Below the pieces are notes generated by a model that saw only the letters and a list, made by a program, of their open reading frames with translations, was not told where the DNA came from and did no database searches. Shown here piece by piece: positions 48,992 to 59,150 of a DNA stretch of 64,000 bases (position 1 is its first letter; the number at the start of each line of letters is the position of its first letter). Made by a program: the position numbers and the translations under genes. The DNA comes from Acinetobacter silvestris (GTDB taxonomy: Bacteria; Pseudomonadota; Gammaproteobacteria; Pseudomonadales; Moraxellaceae): contig NZ_NEGB01000004.1 in assembly GCF_002135235.1 (NCBI RefSeq), positions 124,001 to 188,000 on the forward strand. The letters are read 5' to 3'.

Positions 48992-48999
48992 AATTTATC
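48992..48999. repeat. Apparent right target-site duplication of the IS66 element
   Basis: AATTTATC directly follows the right IS end and equals 46704-46711. Confidence 0.6.
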
Positions 49000-49053
49000 T
49001 TATGTTTGGCGACATTCAGGAAAGTCGCTATCTTCAAAATATAGCCAAAATAT

Positions 49054-49079
49054 AAAAAAGCACCTTTCGGTGCTTTTTT
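49054..49079 (-). terminator. Terminator of the 172-residue unknown gene
   Basis: The 11-bp stem AAAAAAGCACC / GGTGCTTTTTT has a TTTC loop. Confidence 0.9.
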
Positions 49080-49084
49080 AAAAC

Positions 49085-49603
49085 TTACCTTCTACTACCA
49101 TACAGTGAAATAAGTTGATCTAAAGTTGCCTGATAATGAATTGAGATATCTTCTGCTAAGATATTATAGGCATTATCAAACTGCACCATTGGCCAGCCTT
49201 CTTTCCAAAATGGAAAAATGTTGTGTAGACCTTCAGTGACTATCGCATCTTCACGACTAATCGCCTGAGCAACCTGAGACAAAACTTGTGCAGTTTCTGC
49301 ACCATCAATCGCAAGATAATCAATCCCACGTACTTTCAAAATACGAATACGGTCTTTTTTATAACGGATTTTTTTAGCTTGGCCATCATTTAAGCCCAAT
49401 GCCAGCACAACCGCTTCAACAAACTTGTTTTCGAAGCTTGTGTGTAATGCCACTAAAGCTTGCTTATGCGCTTCTTGGCGACCTGCTTTACCACCATTAC
49501 GGATAATCTCTTTTGCTTCAACATCAAGCTCATCGTCTTTCATGGACTGTAAAATGTCTAAAATTTCGATATCACTTAAAGATTCAGGAGATTGCTCAGT
49601 CAT
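49085..49603 (-). CDS. Protein of unknown function
   Basis: The 172-residue soluble protein has an acidic N-terminus (SDIEILDILQSMKDDELDVEAKEII). Its core contains KQALVALHTSFENKFVEAVVLALGL and KKDRIRILKVRGIDYLAIDGAE, and the end reads WPMVQFDNAYNILAEDISIHYQATLDQLISLYG. No family is recognised and no membrane or signal segment is visible. It is transcribed alone, with its own terminator, just beyond the IS66 element, whose insertion did not disturb it. Confidence 0.72.
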   Translation of the reverse strand: MTEQSPESLSDIEILDILQSMKDDELDVEAKEIIRNGGKAGRQEAHKQALVALHTSFENKFVEAVVLALGLNDGQAKKIRYKKDRIRILKVRGIDYLAIDGAETAQVLSQVAQAISREDAIVTEGLHNIFPFWKEGWPMVQFDNAYNILAEDISIHYQATLDQLISLYGSRR

Positions 49604-49811
49604 GGGAGTCCTTATACAAAAATATAAAGTGCTATTGTCGCATAAAAGTCACAGCAAAACAGAACAAAAATAAAGATTGAATTGTACCTATCTAACATAA
49701 GATAAGTTATCTATCCACCCACAATTTTAATCACCAAATATACTTTATTGGAATACTCATTGAAGACATTTCAATTGAGAAAAATTCAGTATAAAAAGCC
49801 GTCAGCTATCC

Positions 49812-49850
49812 AAAAATAAATCCCTCATTTAAAAAGAGGAATTTATTTTT
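49812..49850 (-). terminator. Terminator of the quinone oxidoreductase gene
   Basis: The stem AAATAAATCCCTC / GAGGAATTTATTT (one mismatch) has a T-tract on the minus strand. Confidence 0.75.
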
Positions 49851-49883
49851 TATATTCAACGACAAATGATGATGAATTTAAAA

Positions 49884-50876
49884 TTAGATCACTTCCACCA
49901 CAATCTTACCGACATGATCACCAATATCCATGGCGATATGTGCATCAACAATTTGGTCGAACTTAAAGGTTTTATAGATCATCGGCAGACATTGACCTTT
50001 TGCCCAAAGTGGCACAACAGTGTCTTTTAAGCCTTGAGCTATTTCAGCTTTTTCAGCCGTGGTACGCGCTCGCATCGTTGAACCAGTAATGGTCAAACGT
50101 TTCATCATAATTTGACCGAGTTTTACTTCTTTGGCTTTTGCCCCACCCAAAAACGCGATATAGACTAAACGACCATCACGGCGCAACAAGTTCAAGTTAC
50201 GTTCTAAGTATGGCGCACCCACCATATCCAAAATAATGTCTACACCACCATTATCGGTTTTCTCATTGATCACCTGTTCAAAATCTTGAGTTTTGTAGTT
50301 AATAGCAGTGGTTAAATCTGCAATCGCTGCCACTTTTTCGTCTGTACCCACTGTTGCAAAGGTTTTAATACCCAATACTTTACACAACATCAGCGCAGTC
50401 GTACCAATCCCACTGGTTCCTCCATGCACAAGTACTATTTCCCCTGCTTTAGCTTTGCCCATTTGAAATACGTTCGCCCATACGGTAAAGAAGGTTTCAG
50501 GAATCGCTGCGGCTTGGGTAAAACTGACATTGTCAGGAATATTCAAAGTTTGGCTTTCAGGCACAACGCAGTATTCTGCATAGCCACCACCATTGGTGAG
50601 CCCACAAACGTTGTCGCCCACTTTAAACTGAGTAACATTTGCACCGACTGCAACAACTTCCCCTGCCACCTCCAAACCCGGTACAGGTGTTACGCCTTTA
50701 GGCATTGGGTATAAGCCCTGACGCTGCAAGATGTCTGGGCGGTTAATACCAAAGGCATGTACTTTTACTAAAACTTCGTCTGCTTGCGCAGTAGGAATAG
50801 CAACTGTTTCATAGGCTAATTTTTCTGGGCCACCAGCTTCGGTAATAATAACGTGTTGCATCGTTTTTTGTGACAT
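49884..50876 (-). CDS. NAD(P)H quinone oxidoreductase, MDR family (PIG3-like)
   Basis: The 330-residue protein is a zinc-independent medium-chain dehydrogenase/reductase. It has the GroES-like N-terminal domain (GINRPDILQRQGLYPMPKG, about 43-61) and a Rossmann domain with VLVHGGTSGIGTTALML (about 147-163). The NRPDILQRQG pattern matches the PIG3/TP53I3 quinone reductase group. No zinc-ligand cluster is present. GGAAAAAG lies 5 nt before the ATG. It is transcribed alone. Confidence 0.85.
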   Translation of the reverse strand: MSQKTMQHVIITEAGGPEKLAYETVAIPTAQADEVLVKVHAFGINRPDILQRQGLYPMPKGVTPVPGLEVAGEVVAVGANVTQFKVGDNVCGLTNGGGYAEYCVVPESQTLNIPDNVSFTQAAAIPETFFTVWANVFQMGKAKAGEIVLVHGGTSGIGTTALMLCKVLGIKTFATVGTDEKVAAIADLTTAINYKTQDFEQVINEKTDNGGVDIILDMVGAPYLERNLNLLRRDGRLVYIAFLGGAKAKEVKLGQIMMKRLTITGSTMRARTTAEKAEIAQGLKDTVVPLWAKGQCLPMIYKTFKFDQIVDAHIAMDIGDHVGKIVVEVI

Positions 50877-51086
50877 GTACTTTTTCCTATTTATTGACTA
50901 TTCATGTTTTATATCTTCATTTGAACATAGATAGAGGTAGGAATGAAGTCCAGTCGGACTTATGTCTTAAACGTTTTCAGCATGCATGGAAATACTCAAA
51001 TGAATGCAATTTAAAAGTTTTTAGCACTTAAAGCTTTATTTCTATTTTTATTCAATTTACTGTGAGAGCAATAGCAACAATAAAAA

Positions 51087-51380
51087 ATGATAAATAGATA
51101 TGGATTTAAAAGTCGTATTTTTTTTACGCCTCCCTGTTTAGTGATTGTTTTTCTCACGTGGGTTTTACACTTTCCGTGGACTTGGTTATTTAAAGCCGTG
51201 ATTACTTTTGAAATCATCGTTGCGATTATTGTTTTTATTATTGAGCTTGGTGCACGAAAAATACTGGAAAATAGCGGTTGGATTATGATATTTGCGGGTA
51301 TTTTCCAGATTTACTTCGCTGTATTGTTGATTTTGATTCGATTGGGAATTTGGGTTGATCAATATTTCAAAATTCATTGA
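51087..51380 (+). CDS. Small membrane protein of unknown function
   Basis: The 97-residue protein has three predicted membrane helices: about 12-30, 35-55 and 64-88. It is basic at the start (INRYGFKSRIFF), consistent with an inner-membrane protein. No family is recognised, and no strong ribosome site precedes the ATG. Both antisense frames in this region are shorter or overlapping shadows, so this is the best coding candidate. Confidence 0.55.
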   Translation: MINRYGFKSRIFFTPPCLVIVFLTWVLHFPWTWLFKAVITFEIIVAIIVFIIELGARKILENSGWIMIFAGIFQIYFAVLLILIRLGIWVDQYFKIH

Positions 51381-51444
51381 AATGATGAAAAAGTAGCAAA
51401 GATATACCTTAAAGATGCACTTCAAATGCTAATCTAAGAAATTA

Positions 51445-51470
51445 GAAAACCCGCCTTTTAGCGGGTTTTC
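51445..51470 (-). terminator. Terminator of the cysDN operon
   Basis: The 10-bp perfect stem GAAAACCCGC / GCGGGTTTTC has a 6-nt loop. Confidence 0.9.
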
Positions 51471-51488
51471 TTTTCAATCAGATCAGTC

Positions 51489-53105
51489 TTAAAGTCGAAC
51501 CAATTCCACAATTTTTTCAGCAAGTTCTTCAACCGCTTCAACTGTGAATGTCACATCTGTACCTTCAGTCACAGTCGTAATCACCGCAATACCTGTTTCA
51601 CGAAGCAATGCGACTTGCGTAACATCTAAATCTGCTTTAGCAATCACAACAATACCTTGTTGAAGCAATAAGCTCTCAAGTGCTTGAGCATTTTCCAAAG
51701 CTTTGTTCGACACCGTAATAGACGCAGGTTTTTGACCCAAACGTGCTGCACGGTCTTCAGCTGTGACAGGGTTGCTATGCGCAGACCATTCAACAGATTC
51801 TTCCACCATACCCGCACCAATCGTTACGTTATTCAAACGATCAATGAAGATAAACGAACCTGTATAACGGCTATCTTGATAACGGTCAAACACTACTGGC
51901 GCATCAAATTCAACCGTCACATTCGCAATCGCATTTAAGTCAAGATGATCCACTTGCATTTGCTCAAGCGTGTTCACATTGGTACGGTAGTTAATGCCCG
52001 TCACTTTGGCAGGAACAGTCTGCGTACCAATTTTAATGTTATACAGCTTACCTAGTACCAGCGGTTGATCCGCCATCCAGACCACAGTCGCTTTTACAGC
52101 ACGTGAAATAGCAGGAACACCCTGATCTGCACGTATCAACATATTACCGCGTGATACGTCAATTTCATCATTTAGCGTTAATGTCACCGCTTGACCTGCA
52201 AATGCATGTTCAAGGTTGCCATCAAAAGTCACGATTTCTTTCACTGTTGATGATTTACCCGATGGCAAAGCGATAATTTTATCACCGACACTAATTTCAC
52301 CCAGTGCAATCGTTCCCGCAAAACCACGGAAGTCGAGATTCGGACGATTCACATATTGCACAGGGAAACGGAAATCACGTTGCACCGTATCACGATTAAT
52401 TTGCACAGATTCAAGTGAACCCATCAAGGTTTGACCTTTGTACCATGGCGTATTTTCCGAAACATTCACCACGTTATCGCCATTCAATGCAGAAATCGGC
52501 GTAAAGATGATGTTGTTTGGCTTACGGTTACCCAATTGCGCAATAAAGCCTGCATATTCAGTTTGAATTTCATTGAAACGCGTTTCAGAAAATTCAACCA
52601 AGTCCATTTTGTTGATCGCAACAATAATGTTCTTAATACCTAGCAAGCTTGCAATATAAGTGTGACGACGCGTTTGCGTTTGCACACCATAACGCGCATC
52701 AATCAAAATAATCGCAAGGTCACAGGTCGATGCACCGGTTGCCATGTTACGGGTATATTGTTCATGCCCCGGAGTATCGGCAATGATGAACTTACGTTTT
52801 TCAGTCGAGAAATAACGATACGCGACATCAATGGTAATGCCCTGTTCGCGTTCCGCTTGTAAACCATCAACAAGGAGCGCCAAATCTGGTGCATCGCCCG
52901 TTGTACCGACTTTTTTCGAGTCACGAGTCACTGCTTGTAATTGATCTTCATAAATTAATTTTGAGTCATAAAGTAAACGACCAATTAAGGTGGATTTACC
53001 ATCATCGACGTTACCGCAGGTCAAAAAGCGTAATAAGTCTTTATTTTCATGTTGTTTTAAATAGCCCAAGATATCTTGGCTAATGAGTTCTGATTGATGA
53101 GACAT
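51489..53105 (-). CDS. cysN: Sulfate adenylyltransferase subunit 1 (GTPase), with extra C-terminal region
   Basis: CysN is the GTPase that drives ATP sulfurylase (CysD) to make APS from sulfate. The protein has the G1 motif [10 protein letters not shown] (about 31-40), G3 DTPGHEQY and G4 NKMD, and EF-Tu-like barrels after the G domain. At 538 residues it is about 60 longer than E. coli CysN and about 90 shorter than CysNC fusions. The last 87 residues (from about 452) begin RLGQKPA as an APS kinase domain does, but lack its P-loop. It lies 44 bp downstream of cysD. Confidence 0.95.
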   Translation of the reverse strand: MSHQSELISQDILGYLKQHENKDLLRFLTCGNVDDGKSTLIGRLLYDSKLIYEDQLQAVTRDSKKVGTTGDAPDLALLVDGLQAEREQGITIDVAYRYFSTEKRKFIIADTPGHEQYTRNMATGASTCDLAIILIDARYGVQTQTRRHTYIASLLGIKNIIVAINKMDLVEFSETRFNEIQTEYAGFIAQLGNRKPNNIIFTPISALNGDNVVNVSENTPWYKGQTLMGSLESVQINRDTVQRDFRFPVQYVNRPNLDFRGFAGTIALGEISVGDKIIALPSGKSSTVKEIVTFDGNLEHAFAGQAVTLTLNDEIDVSRGNMLIRADQGVPAISRAVKATVVWMADQPLVLGKLYNIKIGTQTVPAKVTGINYRTNVNTLEQMQVDHLDLNAIANVTVEFDAPVVFDRYQDSRYTGSFIFIDRLNNVTIGAGMVEESVEWSAHSNPVTAEDRAARLGQKPASITVSNKALENAQALESLLLQQGIVVIAKADLDVTQVALLRETGIAVITTVTEGTDVTFTVEAVEELAEKIVELVRL

Positions 53106-53149
53106 TGCTCAAACTCCACAAATTCGTTAGAAATCGATTATCTAAAAGC

Positions 53150-54064
53150 TTAGAAATAGCCTTCTTGCTTTTTCTTTTCCATCGAGCCCGCTTCATCATG
53201 GTCAATCATACGACCTTGACGTTCAGAACTTGTGGCAAGCAACATTTCTTGGATAATTTCTGGCAAGGTATCGGCCGTTGATTCAACTGCACCTGTCAGC
53301 GGGTAACAGCCTAAAGTACGGAAACGTACTGATTTCATTTGTGGAACTTCACCTTCTTTTAAAGGCATACGTTCATCATCCACCATGATCAGTGTACCGC
53401 TACGTTCAACCACAGGACGTTCTGCAGCCAAATATAAAGGCACTAATGGAATACTTTCCAAATAAATGTATTGCCAAATATCCAACTCAGTCCAGTTTGA
53501 CAATGGGAACACACGAATACTTTCGCCTTTGTTCACTTTACCGTTGTAAAGATTCCAAAGTTCAGGACGTTGATTTTTAGGATCCCAACGGTGTTTTGAA
53601 TCACGGAACGAATACACTCGCTCTTTCGCACGTGATTTTTCTTCGTCACGACGCGCACCACCAAAAGCTGCATCAAAACCATATTTGTCCAACGCTTGTT
53701 TTAAGCCTTGAGTTTTCATGATGTCGGTATATTTTGAACTACCGTGATCGAAAGGATTGATGCCTGCATCTTTGCCTTCTTTATTTTGATGCACAATTAA
53801 ATCGAAACCGTGTTTTTTCGCCATCTCATCACGGAATGTGATCATGTCTTTAAATTTCCAACCAGTATCGACATGCAATAATGGGAATGGAAGTTTTGCA
53901 GGATAAAATGCTTTCATCGCAAGATGCAGCATCACCGCTGAATCTTTACCAATGGAATATAGCATCACCGGATTTTCAAATTCGGCAGCCACTTCACGGA
54001 TAATATGAATACTCTCAGCTTCAAGCTGTTTAAGATGAGTAAGTCTTTCCTCATTTATTGACAT
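53150..54064 (-). CDS. cysD: Sulfate adenylyltransferase subunit 2
   Basis: CysD is the catalytic ATP sulfurylase subunit of the PAPS reductase-like PP-loop family. The 304-residue protein has the [11 protein letters not shown] motif (about 38-48), the [22 protein letters not shown] segment and the C-terminal tail [21 protein letters not shown] use the ATG at 54062-54064 ([11 protein letters not shown]); an in-frame GTG three codons upstream is less likely. It is first in the cysD-cysN operon. Confidence 0.96.
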   Translation of the reverse strand: MSINEERLTHLKQLEAESIHIIREVAAEFENPVMLYSIGKDSAVMLHLAMKAFYPAKLPFPLLHVDTGWKFKDMITFRDEMAKKHGFDLIVHQNKEGKDAGINPFDHGSSKYTDIMKTQGLKQALDKYGFDAAFGGARRDEEKSRAKERVYSFRDSKHRWDPKNQRPELWNLYNGKVNKGESIRVFPLSNWTELDIWQYIYLESIPLVPLYLAAERPVVERSGTLIMVDDERMPLKEGEVPQMKSVRFRTLGCYPLTGAVESTADTLPEIIQEMLLATSSERQGRMIDHDEAGSMEKKKQEGYF

Positions 54065-54208
54065 TGACAGCACCAGCTCACAAAAAAGTGTACTTATTAC
54101 ACATATTAAAATTTATATTCATTATAGTGATTTATAACGCTTTTCTTTTGCTTGTTTTTTTATATTCATATATAAAAACATCATATACCGAACATAGAAG
54201 ATCAATAA

Positions 54209-54667
54209 ATGTCGACAAAAATTACTGCTTTATCAGAAGTTTCTTTTGATCAATGGTTGCCCTTATGGCAAGCTTATCTCACTTTTTATGAATCAGAATT
54301 AACTACAGAACAGACCCAATTATCTTGGCATCGGATTACAGATCTCTTTCAAAAGGAGATGTTTGGCTATGCCATAATCATGGATGATCAAGTCGTCGGC
54401 TTTGTTCACTTGATTTCACATATGAGTATGTGGACCAAGCTCCCATATTGCTACTTACAAGATTTATATGTACATGAAGCCTATCGTCATCAAGGTTTAG
54501 CAAGACAGTTAATTGAACACAGTTATGCTGTCTGTGTAGACAAGTTTGATCGCGTATATTGGCTAACGCATGAAAATAATCAAACTGCACAACGATTGTA
54601 TGACCGAATCGCAACCCAGACTGGCTTTATCCAATATAAAAAAGCCTTACACTCAATTGCTGACTAA
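54209..54667 (+). CDS. GNAT-family N-acetyltransferase
   Basis: The 152-residue protein has the GNAT motif A segment YLQDLYVHEAYRHQGLARQLIEH (about 90-112), with the acetyl-CoA pyrophosphate loop RHQGLA, and motif B VYWLTHENNQTAQRLYDRI. The substrate is unknown. It is transcribed divergently from cysD. A weak hairpin (54698-54724) follows. Confidence 0.85.
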   Translation: MSTKITALSEVSFDQWLPLWQAYLTFYESELTTEQTQLSWHRITDLFQKEMFGYAIIMDDQVVGFVHLISHMSMWTKLPYCYLQDLYVHEAYRHQGLARQLIEHSYAVCVDKFDRVYWLTHENNQTAQRLYDRIATQTGFIQYKKALHSIAD

Positions 54668-54697
54668 AATAATACTAGCAATTGGATAAAAAGAAAA

Positions 54698-54724
54698 AAA
54701 GCTTACCCAAAATGGATAAGCTTT
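54698..54724 (+). terminator. Possible terminator after the GNAT gene
   Basis: AAAGCTTACCCA pairs with TGGATAAGCTTT with one mismatch around a 3-nt loop. The following T-tract is weak. Confidence 0.55.
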
Positions 54725-54924
54725 AAAATACACAAAAGCACAACCTCATCTTCTATGTTTTGCAAGGTAGGAATAACTTCTTTAAAAAGGTCAATTAAAG
54801 AAGTCAACACATTTTAAGTGATTAAAACTACATTTTACATCCCTGAAATCAGGTATTTTATTTGAATATTTTTCAGGTAGAATTTAAAACCTTTTGGGTA
54901 ATCAATTTTACTAAAAACTGTATT

Positions 54925-56382
54925 TTAATATCCCCAAAGGCCTTTTTCCAAAGGTATTTCTACACCAATCGATGCACCTGCATCATTGCCTCGTTTGTCT
55001 GAATCACTCACCCAACCATTAATTTTTAATGGAATCGTCGGTTTGACATAATGCGTCCATGTTAAATCAAGTGCTTTAATTTTATCTTTTTCGGGAAAAG
55101 CTAAATTAATTTGATGATCTCCAAAATGATCAGCCGACTCATTTACTTTGGCATAAATAATACGACCATTTAAACGGTTCATCACATCAAAACGAATATC
55201 ACCACCGACAGAGACCATTTGGCCATCACCCCCCATCGCGTGTCCTAACGGGAAACCATGCTGGTAATAACCATCTGTATAAATATAATGATTATACGAA
55301 ATACCTTTTGCATCCCCATTGGTTCGTGTATCTGCCCACTCTGCATAAAGCTGATATGGCATGGTTTTAAAACTAGAAGAATAGTCCACACCAGCTAAAT
55401 ACATTTTTTTCGATGGTAATAAACCAGCTTCATCTTCACCGACATATTGTCCATATAAGCTTACAGGGACTTCTAATAATGGTTGTAAATTTAAACGTCC
55501 ATCAAAACCCGCAATCTGATTTGACTTATCTTCAGCACCATTTTCAAAATTATCATTACCTTTAATAGCATTCCAAAGTGAATTTAAACTTTCAGAACGC
55601 CCTTCTCCACCCCATTGCAAAATACGAGATGCACCGATTTCTAAATATGGCAGTGGTTGTGCAGTTAATCTAAAACCCAGTAATTTTGCATCTAGAATGG
55701 CTTTATAATCATCCAATTGCCCCGCAAAAGCTTGATATTGCCAAGGCCCAATCCATGATAACCACTTCGATTCAAATGCTTTTTGTTCAGCACGTTGAGC
55801 GGTAAAACCATATACAGGACGACTTGCATCACCACGAATTAAGCTCCCATCATGTCCAGGGCCCCAATAGGTTGGAATTTGGCCTGCCACCAACCATTGA
55901 TTCCACAGTTTTCCCGCAATATATGAGCCTTCAACATTAACATCTTGACCATTATCAATCAGAGGATCTTTTTCAGCATTGATACGAAGCTTAGCATCCC
56001 AATGTTCTCCACTTGCATTCAACTCAAGTGAACCTACATATTGTGCTTTATGATTATCACCAAAATTTTGTGGGATATTTTTTTGATCTGACTCTGCAAA
56101 CAATCCTATTTTTGCTGTTTGAGCATCTGCTTTCAGTGCATTTTGAACAGAATTAATCACTTTTTGTTGTGTGGTATTTAAAATTTTTGCCTGAGATAAA
56201 GCACGCTGAATCTCATCACCACTCATTGGCCAAGTTGATGTGCTGAGTTGAATCACTCCTTGTTGATTTAACCAATTTAAATCTGTACGAAGATTTTGAT
56301 CATTTAACACCAAACCCTGTGCAAAAACAGGTAAAGACATTGTCACCAATATGGCAGCATAAAGTGATTTTTTTAAGAACAT
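54925..56382 (-). CDS. Capsule assembly Wzi-family outer-membrane protein
   Basis: The 485-residue protein has a Sec signal peptide (cleavage after residue 21, PVFAQ) and a long beta-rich body. The family motifs are present: VAGQIPTYWGPGHDGSLIRGDASRP (split over about 164-188) and the LEIGASRILQWGGEGR segment. Wzi is an outer-membrane beta-barrel lectin that attaches capsular polysaccharide to the cell surface. It is not part of a capsule locus here; both neighbours are unrelated. The C-terminus ends in an aromatic residue (LWGY), as expected for barrel assembly. Confidence 0.88.
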   Translation of the reverse strand: MFLKKSLYAAILVTMSLPVFAQGLVLNDQNLRTDLNWLNQQGVIQLSTSTWPMSGDEIQRALSQAKILNTTQQKVINSVQNALKADAQTAKIGLFAESDQKNIPQNFGDNHKAQYVGSLELNASGEHWDAKLRINAEKDPLIDNGQDVNVEGSYIAGKLWNQWLVAGQIPTYWGPGHDGSLIRGDASRPVYGFTAQRAEQKAFESKWLSWIGPWQYQAFAGQLDDYKAILDAKLLGFRLTAQPLPYLEIGASRILQWGGEGRSESLNSLWNAIKGNDNFENGAEDKSNQIAGFDGRLNLQPLLEVPVSLYGQYVGEDEAGLLPSKKMYLAGVDYSSSFKTMPYQLYAEWADTRTNGDAKGISYNHYIYTDGYYQHGFPLGHAMGGDGQMVSVGGDIRFDVMNRLNGRIIYAKVNESADHFGDHQINLAFPEKDKIKALDLTWTHYVKPTIPLKINGWVSDSDKRGNDAGASIGVEIPLEKGLWGY

Positions 56383-56479
56383 GCGCTTTATTTTCTCTCA
56401 TTTATTTCTCTGCCCCACCATAGATTTTTTAACCCTATTTTTCAATGGTGAAACGGAATTATTACAATTTTCCATCTTA

Positions 56480-56518
56480 AAATAAAACAGCCACCTATTT
56501 GAGGTGGCTGTTTTATTT
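56480..56518 (-). terminator. Terminator of lysS
   Basis: A 17-bp perfect stem (56480-56496 with 56502-56518) has a 5-nt loop and T-rich flanks. Confidence 0.93.
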
Positions 56519-56537
56519 GTCATCTTATGACTTTTCT

Positions 56538-58067
56538 TTACACATCTTTGCGGCGCATATGTGGGAATAAAATCACATCACGGATACTGGCTGCATCTGC
56601 AAATAGCATCACTAGACGATCAATCCCAATTCCCTCACCCGCTGTTGGCGGTAAACCATATTCTAAAGCTTCGACAAACTCTGCATCATAATGCATTGCT
56701 TCATCATCACCCGCATCTTTTTCTTCCACTTGTGCTTGGAAACGTTCAGCCTGATCAATCGGGTCATTCAACTCCGAGAAGCCATTCGCCAATTCACGAC
56801 CACCAATGAAGAATTCAAAACGGTCTGTGATATGTGGATTATCATCATTACGACGCGCTAATGGTGAAGTTTCCGCAGGATATTCCGTAATGAAGGTCGG
56901 TTGACGTAATGTCGTTTCAACGGTTTCTTCAAATACGATAGTTTGTAGTCGGCCTAAACCAAAACCAGGTTTAACTTGCTCTTTCAATTCGTCTTGAATG
57001 AATTTTGCCAAAAATTCACGATCAGCAACGTTTTCTGGTGTAAAGCTTGGATTATTTTCCAAAATTGAGTCAAACATCGAGATTTTTTTGTATGGCCCTT
57101 TGAAGCTATACACTTCACCTTGATAAGGAACATCCGTCGAACCTAAAATATCGATGGCTAATTTTTCCAACATACTTTCAGTCAAAGCCATTAAGTCTTT
57201 GTAATCTGCATACGCTTGGTAGAATTCGATCATGGTGAATTCTGGATTATGACGCGTTGAAACACCTTCATTACGGAAGTTACGGTTAATTTCAAAAACA
57301 CGTTCAAAACCACCTACAACTAAACGTTTTAAATAAAGTTCTGGTGCAATACGTAAATATAAAGGCATATCCAATGCATTGTGATGCGTTTCAAATGGAC
57401 GCGCAGATGCACCACCTGGAATCACATGCATCATTGGTGTTTCAACTTCCATGAAACGTTCATTGATTAAATAGTTACGAATACCTGACACCACTTTTGC
57501 ACGAATTTCAAAAGTTTTACGTGTTTCTTCATTCACAATTAAATCTAAATAACGTTTACGATATTTAACTTCAGTATCGTTTAAACCATGGAATTTATCT
57601 GGAAGCGGGCGTAATGATTTCGTCAACAATTCGAAATGTTCAATATGCACATATAAATCGCCTTTGCCCGAACGACCAATATAACCTTCAACAGCGATAA
57701 TATCACCAAGGTCTAAGCCTTTAATCGCTTCTAAAACATCTGGGGCTAATTCTTTACGTGCGACATAAAGCTGGATACGACCTGTCATATCTTGAATCAC
57801 GATGAATGAACCACGGTTCAACATCACACGACCCGCGACACTAACACGAACCTGTTCACCTACTTCAATTTGTTCTTTTGATTGATCTGCAAATTGATCT
57901 TGCAAATCTTGCGCATAATGCTCACGTTTGAATGTATTTGGCCAAGGGCTAACACCCGTTTGTTTGGCCTTCTCTTCAATTTGTTTTAACTTGGCATGAC
58001 GCTGTGCAATTAAATCGTTTTCGGAAATGGGTTGTTCAGAAGTCGATTGAGCGTTATGTTGCGTCAT
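56538..58067 (-). CDS. lysS: Lysyl-tRNA synthetase, class II
   Basis: LysS charges tRNA-Lys. From the ATG at 58065-58067 ([13 protein letters not shown]) the protein has 509 residues. It has an OB-fold anticodon domain (about 65-175, with [25 protein letters not shown]) and a class II catalytic core with motif 2 ([29 protein letters not shown]) and motif 3 ([11 protein letters not shown]). The open frame extends 25 codons upstream, but the chosen start has GAGGCAGAG directly before it. It is transcribed alone. Confidence 0.97.
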   Translation of the reverse strand: MTQHNAQSTSEQPISENDLIAQRHAKLKQIEEKAKQTGVSPWPNTFKREHYAQDLQDQFADQSKEQIEVGEQVRVSVAGRVMLNRGSFIVIQDMTGRIQLYVARKELAPDVLEAIKGLDLGDIIAVEGYIGRSGKGDLYVHIEHFELLTKSLRPLPDKFHGLNDTEVKYRKRYLDLIVNEETRKTFEIRAKVVSGIRNYLINERFMEVETPMMHVIPGGASARPFETHHNALDMPLYLRIAPELYLKRLVVGGFERVFEINRNFRNEGVSTRHNPEFTMIEFYQAYADYKDLMALTESMLEKLAIDILGSTDVPYQGEVYSFKGPYKKISMFDSILENNPSFTPENVADREFLAKFIQDELKEQVKPGFGLGRLQTIVFEETVETTLRQPTFITEYPAETSPLARRNDDNPHITDRFEFFIGGRELANGFSELNDPIDQAERFQAQVEEKDAGDDEAMHYDAEFVEALEYGLPPTAGEGIGIDRLVMLFADAASIRDVILFPHMRRKDV

Positions 58068-58595
58068 CTCTGCCTCGATTATAGTAAAAAATGGAAGTCG
58101 CATAGAATAGCAGAAATCCAACATAATGCGTATGGCATTCACACAACGATCAATGCAAAAAATTAAAAATGATTAAAAACGCTAACCTAATGCTAAAACA
58201 GCTCATATTTATATGCTTAAAAATGACTCCTCAAAACGCTCTTTCATATAATCAATCATCATTTTGAACGATACATATTAACGAGAAGCGTACTTACTAG
58301 ACGAAATAAATCATCCAATTTATCTAGTATCTATTTTCCACCTTAAGCAAGTAAATCAAGCGTTTCACTCCCTACCTGTGAATTAATACTTTCATACCTT
58401 TTTTGCTAAAGTAATCCTGCATTCTGCAATGTAATTAATTAAATGAACTGCCTATTACTTAAGTCTCTAAGACCAAAATCTAAGTTCTATAAATCACTGG
58501 GCTACGTACAATCATGGGATATTAGAAATAGTGGAAAAATATCGTTTCGATTATTTCCTATCTTTGTGATTAAAGACAGTGTGAATGTAATAGCC
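58068..58595. other. Intergenic region between lysS and the YqiA-like gene
   Basis: These 528 bp of AT-rich sequence lie between divergent genes. The frame of the rightward gene is open from 58443, but the extra 51 codons do not match the hydrolase family and I treat them as leader. No other feature is seen. Confidence 0.5.
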
Positions 58596-59102
58596 ATGAA
58601 CTCAAACGCTTTTAAAATTCTATTTTTGCATGGTTTGGATTCCTCAAAAGAATCCACAAAATTTCATGCGATTAATGCAAAAAATAAATTTTGTATTGAT
58701 ATCGATTATCGCAATTTAAATTATCAAACCGTTGAAAATTTTTACAATGAGATTATCGAAAAAATCAAACCTGAAATGCTAATTGGACACAGCTTAGGTG
58801 CATATTGGGCACTGAAAATGTCACATTTACATCGTATTCCAGCAATTATTGCTAACCCCAGTTTAAATCCAAATTTTCGTGATGATTATCAATCTATTAG
58901 CGAGATTGATTTAGAACACGATATTCCGCAAATGGCCTATATTGAACTCGGTGATGAAATATTAGATATGCATGCAACCAGCACACTATTAGAGCAATTT
59001 ATGCAAGTTGATGCACATGAAGGTGGACACCATCGCTTAGCTCAACCCGAAAATTTGAATCATTTAATCCAATATATGCAACAAACTTTTTTTCGAGCAT
59101 AA
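58596..59102 (+). CDS. YqiA/YcfP-family alpha/beta hydrolase
   Basis: From the ATG at 58596 the 168-residue protein fits the small YqiA-type alpha/beta hydrolases. The first strand ILFLHGLDSS carries the oxyanion loop, and the nucleophile elbow GHSLGAYWA has Ser near residue 70. A late DEILD supplies the Asp, and HEGGHHRL the catalytic His. Relatives show esterase activity of unclear biological role. An upstream start at 58443 would add 51 residues without hydrolase features. No clear ribosome site marks either start. Confidence 0.78.
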   Translation: MNSNAFKILFLHGLDSSKESTKFHAINAKNKFCIDIDYRNLNYQTVENFYNEIIEKIKPEMLIGHSLGAYWALKMSHLHRIPAIIANPSLNPNFRDDYQSISEIDLEHDIPQMAYIELGDEILDMHATSTLLEQFMQVDAHEGGHHRLAQPENLNHLIQYMQQTFFRA

Positions 59103-59128
59103 AAAACCTTGTATTTACAAGGCTTTTA
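59101..59128. terminator. Bidirectional terminator between the hydrolase gene and apt
   Basis: ACCTTGTA pairs with TACAAGGC-type sequence around the centre at 59113, with A- and T-tracts on the two flanks. Confidence 0.75.
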
Positions 59129-59150
59129 AGCGTTTTAAAAATAAATCAAT

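Noticed and set aside
51011..51425. Minus-strand frames 51011-51217 and 51186-51425
   Set aside because: They overlap the better plus-strand membrane protein frame and are rich in Asn and Lys, as expected for antisense AT-rich sequence.
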